A stretch of DNA of 25,008 nt from Silene noctiflora. Its lineage: Eukaryota; Streptophyta; Magnoliopsida; Caryophyllales; Caryophyllaceae. Positions 1 to 10,151 of this stretch are shown here, piece by piece. Positions within the stretch are counted from its first letter, which is position 1. Every line of letters starts with the position of its first letter. A model generated the notes under the pieces. The model saw only the letters and a list, made by a program, of their open reading frames with translations. It made no database searches and was not told the origin of the DNA. The stretch spans positions 11,323-36,330 of the forward strand of contig VHZZ01002720.1 in assembly GCA_009801015.1 (NCBI GenBank), written 5' to 3'. The position numbers and the translations under genes were made by a program.

Positions 1-89
1 TCACTCAAACATACGATTAAACCGTAATTTATTTTAAACAACTTATTAAATTATTTTTAAAACTTAAATTCTAAATTGCGGGTGTTACA
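1..89. mobile_element. LTR terminus, cut by the window edge
   Basis: AT-rich sequence ending GCGGGTGTTACA, the same terminus type as the solo LTRs at 140-2527 and 16154-17438. Its last ~50 bases resemble the end of the 140-2527 LTR. Only the CA-terminal end is present, so family and completeness cannot be judged. Confidence 0.5.
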
Positions 90-139
90 AGTTGGTCCGA
101 TCTGGTCCAGACCGGATACATATCGGTCCGGCCTACAGG

Positions 140-2527
140 TGTGAAGCCCCGCGATAAAGCGGAATATTATACGAGTTAAAAACAACGAAAATTATGAACT
201 TTTTGAAATATTTTAAGTCCAAACGCAAGAGTTCACTAACATAAATAAAACGAGAGTATAGAGTACGCAAATCTTAGGTTATATAAACCATGATAGTTGA
301 ATGGGGAAAAGATATCCCACGAATAAACAAGTTTAAGAGTAGACAAGTCTACCAAAATATGTAAACAAGTCCAAGGATCAAGTACTCGCTAGCTCACACG
401 TCTTTCAACCCACAAAAGCTTTGTCACAAACCTGTCATTCATGTAAACATGAATGCCAAAGTCAGTGAGGAGTAACTCAAGGTTCTCTCAGCCACATTTA
501 GTCAAAATGAACATAACTAGAAACTCAAATAAACAAGTATATTAAATATGACATAAATAACTTGAATAATAAAGAACATGAGATCATACATAATAAATAA
601 TATAGAAATGCAAGATATAAAGAGAGTGAACATATTCAAGGAATAATCAACATACATAACTCGAATATGGAATCATAGAGATAACAAGAACAATACTCAA
701 ATACGAATTTCAATGAAAAATGGCATATGCACTTATTCAAGTCACATAACAAGCTCTTACTACTCTAGACACAATTCCTCTCGGTAGGACGACTAGCTAA
801 GTATGTTCGTAGTCTAAACCTGGCCAGACTCTCAAGATAAACATTTCCCGATTTAACATGCGATAAACGTTTCGCACCCAAGACTCGGTCGACAGAACGG
901 AAGTCGAGTACCCCTTATCGGCATAACAGCCAGAAGGAGGAGGAAATGGAATGAGATAAACCCATACTTGCCAGAACAGCACAACTATAGCGTAAAGCAA
1001 GTCATGTAGGAATATATAACATCATGTCAATTTGCAGGAATACGACTCTTCCAAGTAATTACATATAATAAGGTATTCATACTTAAAGTGAGATAATTAA
1101 ATGAAAACGAATGGATTATAACTCCTACATGAATATTCCACAATATTTAATGTGAATAAAACATATTTGAACCATAAAATTTTCATTTATAAAGCATATG
1201 AGAAAGAGGGAAAACTGACAATCAGAGGGCTCCCAGCCGGGTGGGTCACCGGCGGCCGGCCCACCAGCTGAGCTCCAGCCCACAAGTGAAAATCTGAATA
1301 ACACATCAGAGGACTCTCGGCAGGCCAGGGCACCGGCGGTCAGGCCTCCGGCCGGGACAACATCCAAAATACCAACTTGACAAATTTTCCACAAAATACT
1401 ACAGGAACTTCCCAGTCGGCCGGAGGACCGGCTGGGACAACGCCTACACCAAAATTTTCCACAAAAATGCACCAACTTACAAAGACTTTCCCATCCGGCC
1501 AGAGGACCGGCTGCCGGCCCACCGGCTGGGCACCCCTGTACCTGAGATTCAGCTCAATTCGTGCAACACGTTCACATACTTCGACATAAATACATACAAT
1601 CGACTAAGAACATGTAATCAACCATAAATTTCACATGTATACTCGAGATGGATCATATACTTGGGATGGAAATCAATAGTTTACATATTGCAACAACCAA
1701 CTTTACCCAATTGTTTTAAAATCAAACAATTTCAAACCAACAACCTCATGATATAATTAAACACAATTATTAAGTATGAATAAAACGGTTTCAACATCCA
1801 ACACGAACATGTAACCTCAAGAGATGAATTTACTCATCCAAACATGTGAGAAATGCATAGTGAACTTCGTACTATATCCACATTGTACAAACACAATAAA
1901 AACACCAACTTTAACATTCATATGACATAATTAACACATAAAACACATAATTTTGACATAAATGTCGAGTAACCTATCACCGTTACCTTTTGCACTTCTA
2001 GTCTTATAAAGTCTCGTCAATCTCGAAGCAATCCGCGTCCGGTTCTTCAAAGTTGTTTCCTAAACAACAAATTCAAAGAAATTAAGTCTATTGTCTTAAC
2101 CTTAGAAAGATGGAATTTAGGAAAGTCGAGAAAGGATTAGACTTTATTACTTGGAAAGATGGAGAACGAGAAAAAAGGAAGAATGACGCAAAAAATGGGA
2201 CGATTTGGTGGAGAAATGAGTGACTTATGCAACTTTTAAGCTTTAAAGAGAAAATGGTGTTTAATGGAGATGGAGGAAGAAGAGTTTTCAGATTTATGTG
2301 AATGAGGAAGGAGTGGAAGAGTTTGTGTATGAGAAATGGTAGTAAATAGACCTATTAACATGCTTAGGCCCAAAACAACTCATTTTGAATCGGTTTTCGC
2401 TAAAAACATGCCTATAGGATACTATACACTTGAGACGGACATTAATATTATATTTATGAATATTATACTTCTAGAATTATATTTTTACCAAAAATAATTT
2501 TGAAAACATAAAATCGCGGGTGTTACA
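140..2527 (-). mobile_element. Solo LTR, 2388 bp, with 5-bp target duplication ACAGG
   Basis: The element starts TGTGAAGCCCCGCG and ends CGCGGGTGTTACA, near-inverted TG...CA ends. Directly flanking it are identical 5-mers, ACAGG at 135-139 and 2528-2532, as integrase produces. No internal coding domain, primer site or second LTR is present, so it is a solo LTR left by LTR-LTR recombination, probably Ty3-type from the TGTAACACCC-like ends. Minus strand is inferred because it shares GAGAGTCTGGCCAGGT (818-834 here, reverse) with the plus-oriented LTR at 19299-21696. Open frames inside it are chance. Confidence 0.85.
1230..1535. repeat. GC-rich repeat block inside the 140-2527 LTR
   Basis: In an AT-rich LTR, four GC islands (about 1234-1272, 1318-1358, 1413-1438, 1492-1534) repeat variants of GGCCGGAGGACCGGCTG and its complement. 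Between them AAATTTTCCACAAAA recurs at 1382 and 1452. The GGCC motifs at 1418 and 1497 lie 79 bp apart. Confidence 0.7.
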
Positions 2528-2532
2528 ACAGG

Positions 2533-3221
2533 TCTCTAAAAATATGGTGGCCGGTATTTGGTTCCGACCATACTAAAAAAAAGCCTCAATTTACCCTTCT
2601 GGTCTAAACCGGAAAAACCTGAACTTAAAGGGTTTTGATCCGGTCTGGGTCCCCTCCTAACCGGTCTTAGGGTAAGTGGTTACCCATTCCGTCTGATTTC
2701 GGACCAATAAACACTCCTATTAATACGCACATATTCCCTAACCCAAAGTACATCCGACACATGTTACCCAAACCTGAAATTACCCAACTCACAAACCAAG
2801 ACAAACCCGTTTTTTACAGGTCTATCTCAATTCCCAAGTTCCCAGCACACCCAAAATATATCAACGGCTAAGAAAAAGCAAAATTTAAACAACCCAATAA
2901 CCTGAAATCAAGAAATTTAACTCATTAAAAAAAGGCTGTTTCAATTCCATCACCTTACCAATTTTTTTTTTTTTTTTCCTTTTTAGCAAATTTCACCATT
3001 ACAGAATACAGAGTACATATGCAGTACAAATGTACAATTCAACAGAAATGCTAACCAATCCAGTAATCCACCATCATCACCACCATGAAACCCCTTTCTT
3101 CACCTCCCTCAATTAAAAAATATTAAAAAGTTCCCACCTTTACAAATTATTAAGCTCCGATTACCTGACCCATATACTATCCGACCCGAAATTCCACAAT
3201 CCGACTTCGACCCATTTCAGA
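2533..3221 (+). other. Upstream region and probable 5' UTR of ATXR5
   Basis: About 690 bp between the solo LTR and the start codon. It has CCGGTC-type short repeats near 2555-2690, a T-run (2962-2977), and an AT-rich TAAAAAATATTAAAAAG stretch at about 3113-3130 that could serve as a TATA region. I see no TTTSSCGC E2F consensus in it. No ORF or RNA gene is recognisable. Confidence 0.4.
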
Positions 3222-3606
3222 ATGGCCCCATCCACCCCGACCCAGAAGCTTTTCCCCTTCAATGGCTCCGTCCGGCGTACTGCGGCGGCTCCACCACCGC
3301 AACAACCGCCGCAGCAACCACCGCAGCAACCACCGCAAAAATTGTTGCAGAAACCGGTAATGAAGGAGAGGAAATATAAGAGCATGGTGGAGATAATGGA
3401 GAAGGCTAAGTATGCGGTAATCGAAAGCGATGATTATACGAATGTTGTATGTGAACAATGTGGGACCGGAGAAAAACCTGAAGAATTGTTGTTGTGTGAT
3501 AAATGTGATAAAGGGTTTCATATGGGTTGTGTGAGACCCATTGTTGTTCGGGTTCCTATCGGATCCTGGCTCTGCCCGAATTGTTCCGGTCCGCCTCCTG
3601 TTAGAT
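3222..3606 (+). other. ATXR5: ATXR5 exon 1: N-terminus and complete PHD finger
   Basis: Carries residues 1-128 plus the first base of codon 129. It holds a 12-nt repeat encoding QQPP three times (3300-3338) and the whole PHD finger (C77 to C121). The donor is GAT|GTAAGG at 3606/3607. Reading through the donor reaches a stop only 8 codons later (TAA at 3630), so intron 1 retention would give a 136-residue PHD-only protein. The N-terminus before the finger is Pro/Gln/Ala-rich with few acidic residues, which would allow a transit-peptide role, but no cleavage motif can be defined. Confidence 0.92.
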
Positions 3607-6600
3607 GTAAGGCCCATTACATTGCTAAGTAATTTTTTTTTTTTGATTTTTTGTTTTGTTATGATTTTCGAAAATTGTGTGTGTTGATTGGTTGATGATG
3701 CATGTGTGTTGGGTGATAAGACGGTCTTATATGAGAATTTGCGGTGTTTTGATAGGTTTGTCGCAGAGGAAGATTATAGACTTCTTTAAAATTCAGAAGT
3801 GTAAAGCTCTTCACTTCAAATGTAGTTTTTCTCCACAAGGTAATGGCATTGCTTACAGTTGATTTGTTTTTCGTAGATGTTTCGCATGGACCCGGAAATG
3901 TGTATTTTGCTTGAGCTGGAGTGATTTGTTCACTCTTTTTTCAGTTGAAATTCATAAAAATTCTTTCTTTATTTGTGTCAGATTGTGGCTTTCATGTCCA
4001 AAATTGATTTGGTTATGTTTTCGGGATTTTTGGGGTTTGTAATTGAATTATAACTCATATTCAGAATTCAGATGATCACAAAGCAATGCAGTAGTTAGGG
4101 TTATGTTTTTGGGATTTTTGGGGTTTGTAAAAGAATTAAAACTCATATTCAGAATTCGGATGATCACAAAGCAATGCAGTAGTTAGGGTTATGTTTTCGG
4201 GATTTTTGGGGTTCCTATAAACTATTTTCCTGGACTGATAGATTAATTGTTTTAACTATGTGCACCCAACCCATCAGGTGATAGTAGTTAAGCTGGAGTG
4301 ATTTGTTCACTGTTTTTTCAGTTGAAATTCATAAAACTTCATTCTTTATTTATGTCAGATTGTGGCTTTCATGTCCAAAGTTGATTTTGTTATGTTTTGG
4401 GGATTTTTGGGGTTTGTAATTGAATTTTAACTCGTATTCAGAATTCAGATGATCACAAAGCAATGCAGTATTTAGGGTTATGTTTTTGTGATTTGTAAAA
4501 GGGTAAAAACTCATATTCAGAATTCAGATGATCACAAAGCAATGCAGTAGTTAGGGTTATGTTTTCGGGATTTTTGAGGTTCCTATAATCTATTTTCCTG
4601 GACTGATGGATTAATTGTTTTAACTATGTGCACCTAACCCATCAGGTGACAGTAGTTAGGGTGTGCTGCAGCTATACACATACGTTAACTGTAAGCTCTG
4701 TCGTCTAAAAACTCACATAATTTTGAAAATGAATACACTTGATTGGAATGGGGGAAGTATTATTGTTTGGTCTCACTTAACCTATAGCTTGAAAATTTAG
4801 ATATCATCTCCTCTCAGTAGTCTGTTTACTAGAATAACTGATGTCAGTTGGTTCTGAATCTTATGATGAATAACAAGTTCACTGGTTAAGGATAGCAGTT
4901 CATTAGTTCCACTGCAAAATTTTCGGATCTAGTAATCATGACTAGACGCACCTCTAAATTCTTCCTCTTATCCATTGCCTATTTCAGGTCTCTCTCTTTT
5001 CATTTAATCGCTGTGATCAAGTTGATTTTTTTTCCGCGTTTTTTTATTCATTTCTTATATGTGAGCTCCACCCCGTTTGTACTGTCCTCAATGACTTTGA
5101 TGGTCTAACGCTGTCAATTTTGACTAGTAATTTCTCCACATATATGTAGATACAATGAAGTAATCATGGTTGGTTATTGAAACACCTACTCATATTATTA
5201 TTTATTTAAAATTGTAGTGTGTATATAGTGAGAATGTTGGTAAAGCTGCTATCGATTGACCCTTAAAATCAAACGAGTACATTCAAAAAAGATGGAGGGA
5301 CTAGAGAGTATGAACCACCATATATAGAAGTTAGTTTCTGGATCTCTACAGGTAACATCTCCATGACAGACCATGAGTAGCTTATCACATATGTCACTTT
5401 TCAAGAATGGAAATGGAGACTGTCTTAATTATCAATAATCCAAGATTTTTCTTTGCTATCTACATGATCTAGGACTCTTGGTAGGCAATAACAACTTTAT
5501 ACGCAGCTGGGTTCTTTTGTTTCTACATTTTGTTGTAAGGTGAAAATCAGTTCATGTAGCTATCTACTGGAACTGTATCAAAACTTGTTGAGGTTTGCTT
5601 TAAAACTTTAAAACTTTGTTTGAATGGAGGGATTTGGAGGGACGGGAGGGAAGGAGAAAGGTGAAGACATACTGCATTTTATTTAGTAAGTTAGGTTGGA
5701 GAGATTTATAGGGGAGGGAAATATAGAAATCCATTTGCCTTTTACAAAGTTGCAAATGAAATTAAAATCCCCCTCCCCTCTGGTAAACTTGAACAACTTA
5801 TCAACATTCTTTGTAAATAAAGGTTTATCACCTGTTCACTTTATTTGAATGGAGGGAATTGAAGAGTGAGGGAGGGGAGAAAAAGGGATCCATTTTTTCT
5901 CATACATGCCAAGTTCAAGTCCTTAACACAGGGAAAATTTAGAAGGAAAATTACACCAATCCATTTCCCATTCCCAACCAACCTTAGTTTGAGAAACTGC
6001 AAGGCGCACGGAGGCGATGGAGTCCCAAGGTGACGAGGCGCAAGGCTCAAGTCGATGACACGCGCCTTATGAACACGAGGCGCATTGATTAGGAAATGAA
6101 CATTTATGTTTTAGAATAATTTTTTGTACAACAATAGGCCCCCTTTTGTTTTTTAAAGAGGGCTAACATGAATTAAGTGAAATTAAGCATTAGGGGGAGA
6201 AGAGAAGGGTGAAATAAAAGAATTTAGAACAAAAATATAGGATTTAATAATAATGCACCTCGAGTGCGCTTTGGTGAGCCTTGTGCGCCTTTTGGATCCC
6301 ATGTTCCACACCTGGCGCCTCAGGCATGCTTTTTTAAATTAAGCTTCCAGTCTTCCACTCTCTTCTTTTCCCGCTTCTCCTATTAATGTATCCAAACAAA
6401 CCCGTAAGGTTATACCTTTGATAAACACAAATCTTTATATTTAACTCCTATTGAGAGGGTTAGCTATTGAATAATAAATTTCTGTCACATATTTCTCACC
6501 TACAAAAGTTAATTTTGAGTGAAAATCCGTTTAGGGCTTGTAGTGTTTAGACTATACCAATATGATCCCTACCTTTTTGGCTTTAAACAAGTTTACGAGC

Positions 6601-9574
6601 ATCCAATCATGCTCTATGGCCTGTTCTAAGAAACCTCCATTAATTTGATGAATTTGTGATCATGAGCTTGTTTTTTCAAAACTTTCTGGTATGTTTAGAT
6701 CTTTTCCACTTTTATGGGCTTCTCTGCATAAAACTTGTTTATTGAAAACTATCTGTCATTTTATCCTTCTCATATTTTTAAAAGGGGAGAGCAGTCCATG
6801 TAGGATTTATAGGATATGTATGGTACTTGACTGAAGTATAAAGTTGTGTCTTAGATTCCAAGAAACGCAGAAGGCGCTCTTTGGTTTTGTACAAGAAGAA
6901 AAAGAGAAGATTGCTTCCTTATGTCCCAACAGAAGATCCGGCTCGAAGGCTAGAACAAATGCGTTCTCTTGCTACAGCTTTAACAGCCCTAAATATGGAG
7001 TTTAGTAACGAGCTGACCTACATGCCAGGAATGGCTCCAAGATCTGCTAATCAAGCTATCTATGAAGATGGGGGAATGCAGGTGAGTCTCACCTTGCTGC
7101 TACATTGTTATTAGCTACTTGGGTTATCGATTCTATTTCCACTTTCCATGGAATGGAATATAAAAATTTACTATTTATTTACCTTTGAAGTCTGATGGAA
7201 TAGAGCTATATGATTCACCAAGTTATCTAACTTCCGATATTAAGAATTAGCAAACAGTTGACTCAGTTTTTCATTATGGTTATCTGGAAGACTGGAAATA
7301 GCTTCTGTGTTCCCCAATGCATTGGACATGTTTCATACTTCTGACCCTCCTACTTCGTCATAGGCAGTAACCTCTAGGAAAATGGGGTAATGTTGTCAAT
7401 GTAATCATGTCTGCATTTACTACTTCTTTCTGGTGGAATTTTTGTATAGTTTCGCACACCTCAGTCTGGAAGTACTTACTGTCTACTTTCCTTGTAGGTA
7501 CTTTCAAAAGAGGACCATGAGACTGTCAACCATTGCCGAGCTATGGCCAGAAAAGGCGAATGCCCACCGTTATTGATAACTTATGACGCATGTGAAGGGT
7601 ACTTCATACTGTGCCTTACTGATTCCTTTGCATTTTGGTTTATCTCAAAATAATGGGTTATTATGTTCTTGACTTGGTAGATTAAATAATATTTGCACTT
7701 AACCCTCAATCACAATAAGCAAATTGGATGGGTATAATAAGTGGGAGACTGGAGGTTACTTTTTTTTTCTTTTTAGTATAAAATTCTTTCCGTTATGTCT
7801 TGAAAATGGATTCAAATAAAAATAATTAAATAATAAATCTTGTTGGATGCAGAATGAAAATTTATCTTTTTCCTACTAGATGTTTTTTTTCCCTCATCTT
7901 TCTTTTCTGAGTGTGTTAATGCAACTCAGATCACTACTATTTGGTTCTAGAATACGATGAAATAAACCAAAATAACTCATTAAAATAGCTGCTCTTCTTT
8001 TTTTATTAGAAGGCAGCCAATCACTCGTTGCCATTCTCAACGTAATTTTCCTTAGTTATGACTTATGAGTGATCTGAAAACAGCTTATGTGTGTCAAACA
8101 GCACAAGAGTAAGGTCCTTTCCATAGAATATTTTGTACATCGTAACTCGCAATTTGAGGCAGTCCTTGAGATACCAGTGTTATGTTACTGTCTCTTTTGG
8201 TATTGCAGCTACACAGTTGAGGCTGATGCTCCAATCAAGGATATGACATTCATAGCAGAGTACACTGGAGATGTGGATTACATTAAAAATCGAGAGCGTG
8301 ATGATTGTGACAGTTTGATGACGCTGCTGCTTGCAACAGACCTATTAAAAAGTCTGGTCATTTGTCCTGACAAACGCGGAAATATTGCTCGATTCATCAA
8401 TGGCATCAACAATCACACCCCGTAAGCTCATTTGATTCGTGTGCTTTTGTCATTTACTGGGCTAAGTTGTTTAAGGAGAGACCGTCTTCGATAATAATAA
8501 TAAGAGGCCAAACCACCTGACTAAAAAATCTTAGTCAGAACTCATAATCCTAGTCACTGATCTACCCATTAGCCCTTTTTTGTCAAAGGATAATAATAGA
8601 GTTAATTTGTTCATTTACTGATGATTCCTCCTCTGCCTCCCTTCCCACTAAACCTAAACTATATATTGAGTCTTACTCCTGCGCAGCTTAACCCCTCAAG
8701 CTCCCAAGGTTTGCCTCCAAGAGTTCTAACTTTCATTTCACACACAAGGTTGCAAAAGTCTTACTCCTGCGTGGCTTAAACCCTCAAAACTTCCAAGGTT
8801 TGGCTCCAGGAGTTCCAACTTCGAGTTGGACTTCCTTTAAACACCCAAGGTTTCCAAATTCGTAGTATGCCTCAATACGAACATACAACACATAATGTGA
8901 CAAAAATAAATATACATCATTACACGAATATGAAATACATGCAAATCAATTCGAAAGGGGGTTTGAGTGAGTCTGAAAACCCAATTAGCATTTACTTAAA
9001 TTTATTAATCAACACATCATACACCATGAAATATTGTCTTGGATGACCTCATTAATTTGTCAATGATTATCGGCGAAGAGAACCCTAATTGTAAAGACGA
9101 ACTCTTTTGCCTTCCCGACAATAGTTCATGCACTCGTACTAGCTCCTTCATACTCGTCATTTATGAAGTCATATATTATGTGCACACTTTTCCTTTGTAT
9201 TACCATGTGACGGTTATATATCCTTTATGAAGTTCATGTATATGTGGGAAACATATTTCTCTTGGTATTATCATGTGCCCGTCATTATACAAGGGTCAAG
9301 AAAAAACTCCGATCAAAGAATATGGCTCTCTCATGGTAATCTTATGGTGAGACTCTCATATGAAGATTTATGATGTTTGGCTTGAGTTTTTGAAACTAGG
9401 CTATTTATATGCAGGGAAAGTAAGAAGAAACAAAACCTTAAATGTGTGAGGTATGATGTGAATGGCGAATGTTGCGTTCTTCTAGTCGCCACCCGTGACA
9501 TCGCCAAGGGAGAGAGGCTATACTATGATTACAACGGTTATGAGCACCAGTATCCAACTCATCATTTTATTTGA
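3222..9574 (+). CDS. ATXR5: Histone H3K27 monomethyltransferase, ATXR5-like (PHD + PIP + SET), six exons
   Basis: Spliced CDS join(3222..3606, 3756..3839, 6855..7081, 7498..7598, 8209..8421, 9415..9574) is 1170 nt, 389 residues plus TGA. All five introns are GT-AG and every junction codon restores a family residue. Seen: QQPP repeats (27-39); Cys4-His-Cys3 PHD finger (C77, C80, C92, C95, H100, C103, C118, C121); PIP box QRKIIDFF (132-139); basic clusters (159-164, 170-175); SET domain from about 252 with EYTGDVDY (283-290), RFINGINNH (327-335) and YYDYNGY (373-379). Known of the family: nuclear enzymes placing H3K27me1 on replication-dependent H3.1, recruited through PCNA, with PHD reading unmodified H3K4; Arabidopsis ATXR5 is also reported in plastids. 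Features pointing to ATXR5 over ATXR6 are PVRCLSQRK before the PIP core, PGMAPRSANQ, EYTGDVDY and the HHF(I) ending. Length fits (the Arabidopsis proteins are roughly 350-380 residues). The ATG at 3222 is the first in frame and sits in agaATGGC context. Family identity is near certain; ATXR5 versus ATXR6 less so. Confidence 0.94.
3756..3839 (+). other. ATXR5: ATXR5 exon 2: PIP box (PCNA-binding motif)
   Basis: The acceptor gatAG ends at 3755 and the donor AAG|GTAATG follows 3839. The split codon T|GT gives Cys129. Residues 132-139, QRKIIDFF, match the PIP consensus Q-x-x-[ILM]-x-x-[FY]-[FY] exactly. A second in-phase donor, GTAAAG at 3801, would drop 13 residues (144-156) without breaking the frame. 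The 3839 donor is preferred because it yields Asp157-Ser before the basic cluster, as in the Arabidopsis family members. Confidence 0.88.
3914..4655. repeat. Tandem duplication with period 377 bp, in intron 2
   Basis: The segment starting AGCTGGAGTGATTTG at 3914 recurs at 4291. Both copies run through the same order of landmarks: TTCATGTCCAAA, the 88-bp repeats, CCTGGACTGAT and CCATCAGGTGA. They differ by scattered substitutions and one deletion of about 9 bp in copy 2. Confidence 0.85.
4012..4640. repeat. 88-bp tandem repeats nested inside the 377-bp duplication
   Basis: GTTATGTTTT...GGGATTTTTGG starts at 4012, 4100 and 4188 in the first large copy, and at 4389, 4477 and 4556 in the second. 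Spacings are 88, 88, then 88 and 79. Each unit carries CAGAATTCAGATGATCACA and AAGCAATGCAGT. The short amplification therefore came before the 377-bp duplication. Confidence 0.85.
5616..5990. repeat. Two polypurine segments in intron 2
   Basis: GAATGGAGGGA followed by a G/A-rich tract occurs near 5622 and again near 5848. The first is closed by a pyrimidine-rich complement (CCCCCTCCCCTC, about 5769-5780), so the stretch could fold back. Such GGAGGGA ends are common in plant MITE-like repeats; no target duplication is clear. Confidence 0.35.
5998..6335. repeat. GGCGC-bounded repeat-like segment in intron 2
   Basis: The left side has AAGGCGCACGGAGGCG and GAGGCGCAAGGCTC; the right side has the complementary sense, GAGCCTTGTGCGCCTTT and GGCGCCTCAGGC. 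The GC-rich ends flank an AT-rich centre, giving an imperfect inverted structure of about 340 bp. It looks like a non-autonomous element or fold-back sequence. No target-site duplication was identified. Confidence 0.35.
6855..7081 (+). other. ATXR5: ATXR5 exon 3: basic NLS-like stretch and inter-domain linker
   Basis: The acceptor tcttAG ends at 6854 and the donor cag|GTGAGT follows 7081, phase 0. It encodes residues 157-232: KKRRRR (159-164), KKKKRR (170-175), the family block LLPYVPTEDPARRLEQM, then ELTYMPGMAPRSANQ and the GGMQ that precedes the SET region. The two lysine/arginine clusters, about 5 residues apart, are a plausible nuclear-localisation signal. Confidence 0.92.
7498..7598 (+). 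other. ATXR5: ATXR5 exon 4: entry to the SET domain
   Basis: The acceptor cttgtAG ends at 7497 and the donor GG|GTACTT follows 7598, phase 2. It encodes residues 233-265, from VLSKEDHET to GECPPLLITYDACE, plus two bases of Gly266. The LSKED and GECPPL blocks are family hallmarks just before the catalytic fold. The donor is weaker than the other four but is the only one keeping the frame into exon 5. Confidence 0.9.
8209..8421 (+). other. ATXR5: ATXR5 exon 5: SET domain core
   Basis: The acceptor attgcAG ends at 8208 and the donor CC|GTAAGC follows 8421, phase 2. It encodes residues 266-336, beginning YTVEAD and including EYTGDVDY, NRERDDCDS, VICPD and RFINGINNH. The NxxNH-type element is the SET motif contacting S-adenosylmethionine in related enzymes. 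All expected blocks are intact. Confidence 0.93.
8671..8846. repeat. 88-bp direct repeat in intron 5
   Basis: TCTTACTCCTGCG at 8671 recurs at 8759, followed in both copies by GGCTTAA/CAGCTTAA, CCCTCAA, CCAAGGTTTG and GAGTTC. The copies differ by small substitutions and indels. The period matches the 88 bp of the intron 2 repeats, but the sequences are unrelated. Confidence 0.75.
9415..9574 (+). other. ATXR5: ATXR5 exon 6: SET domain end and stop codon
   Basis: The acceptor tatgcAG ends at 9414. Residues 338-389 follow the split Pro337: SKKKQN, CVRYDVNGEC, VATRDIAKGE, YYDYNGY and YPTHHFI, then TGA at 9572-9574. The tyrosines of YYDYNGY (373-379) belong to the SET catalytic site by family knowledge. 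As in this family there is no Cys-rich post-SET segment. Confidence 0.93.
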
Positions 9575-10151
9575 AGTTCATACACGGGAATTAATCAATC
9601 TCGGTCATCTAATTAGTCTGACTGTTGCACAAATCGACATTAAACCCTTTTTCTTTTCTTTTCTTTTCCAAGTCTCTTCTCAATCACTATGCTGCTGGAT
9701 GTAGTCCGGCCATTTATCATGATTTGTAGGGCATTTAACATTTTAGAGCCACAATGTGGACTAGTTGAGTATAGAGCAGCCAAAATGGCTTGAGTTTAGA
9801 TTATGATGAATGGCTTTCCTTCATATTAGCCATCCTGATTTTTGGACCACAGGAGACAATTATGATAATTTTTAGATCTCCGTTATTTTGTAGTACAACT
9901 GTTCTCCAAGTTATTTATTCATCTTCTTCAGTGCTTCTGTTTCTCTTGCCCGGAAACTGCTGTAGTATGGCATAAGAAAGCATGTGAATTGAATCTCAGA
10001 TATGCCCTTACGAGACTGAACATTTCACCTCCGAAAATCTCAACCCAATTTGTGGACTAACTATAGGAACTTATTCTTGGAGGGGAAGGGTTGAAGGGGT
10101 AGAGCCATTGAGGTCTTTAAGCAATATGTCAGGGACGGTGGAGGGGATAAA
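9575..10151 (+). other. 3' flank of ATXR5
   Basis: About 580 bp from the stop codon to the next transposon. It includes a pyrimidine-rich stretch (TTTTCTTTTC repeats, about 9650-9670). No canonical AATAAA poly(A) signal stands out and no gene is recognised, so the transcript end cannot be placed. Confidence 0.35.

Larger units (their letters stand above)
3840..6854 (+). other. ATXR5 intron 2 (3015 bp)
   Basis: A GT-AG intron between the PIP-box exon and the NLS exon, and by far the longest of the gene; introns 1, 3, 4 and 5 are 149, 416, 610 and 993 bp. Its first 800 bases are built from nested duplications, and 5616-6340 holds polypurine and GGCGC-rich repeat-like segments. The rest is AT-rich with no coding signal on either strand. 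Confidence 0.88.

Noticed and set aside
1125..1589. Gly/Pro/Ser-rich open frames on both strands
   Set aside because: They are produced by the GC-rich repeat islands inside the solo LTR and have no motif beyond the repeat.
3177..3617. 146-codon antisense open frame over exon 1
   Set aside because: It is the mirror of the PHD exon; its leucine/arginine repeats are the complement of the QQPP codons. The sense strand has the spliced, family-matching protein.
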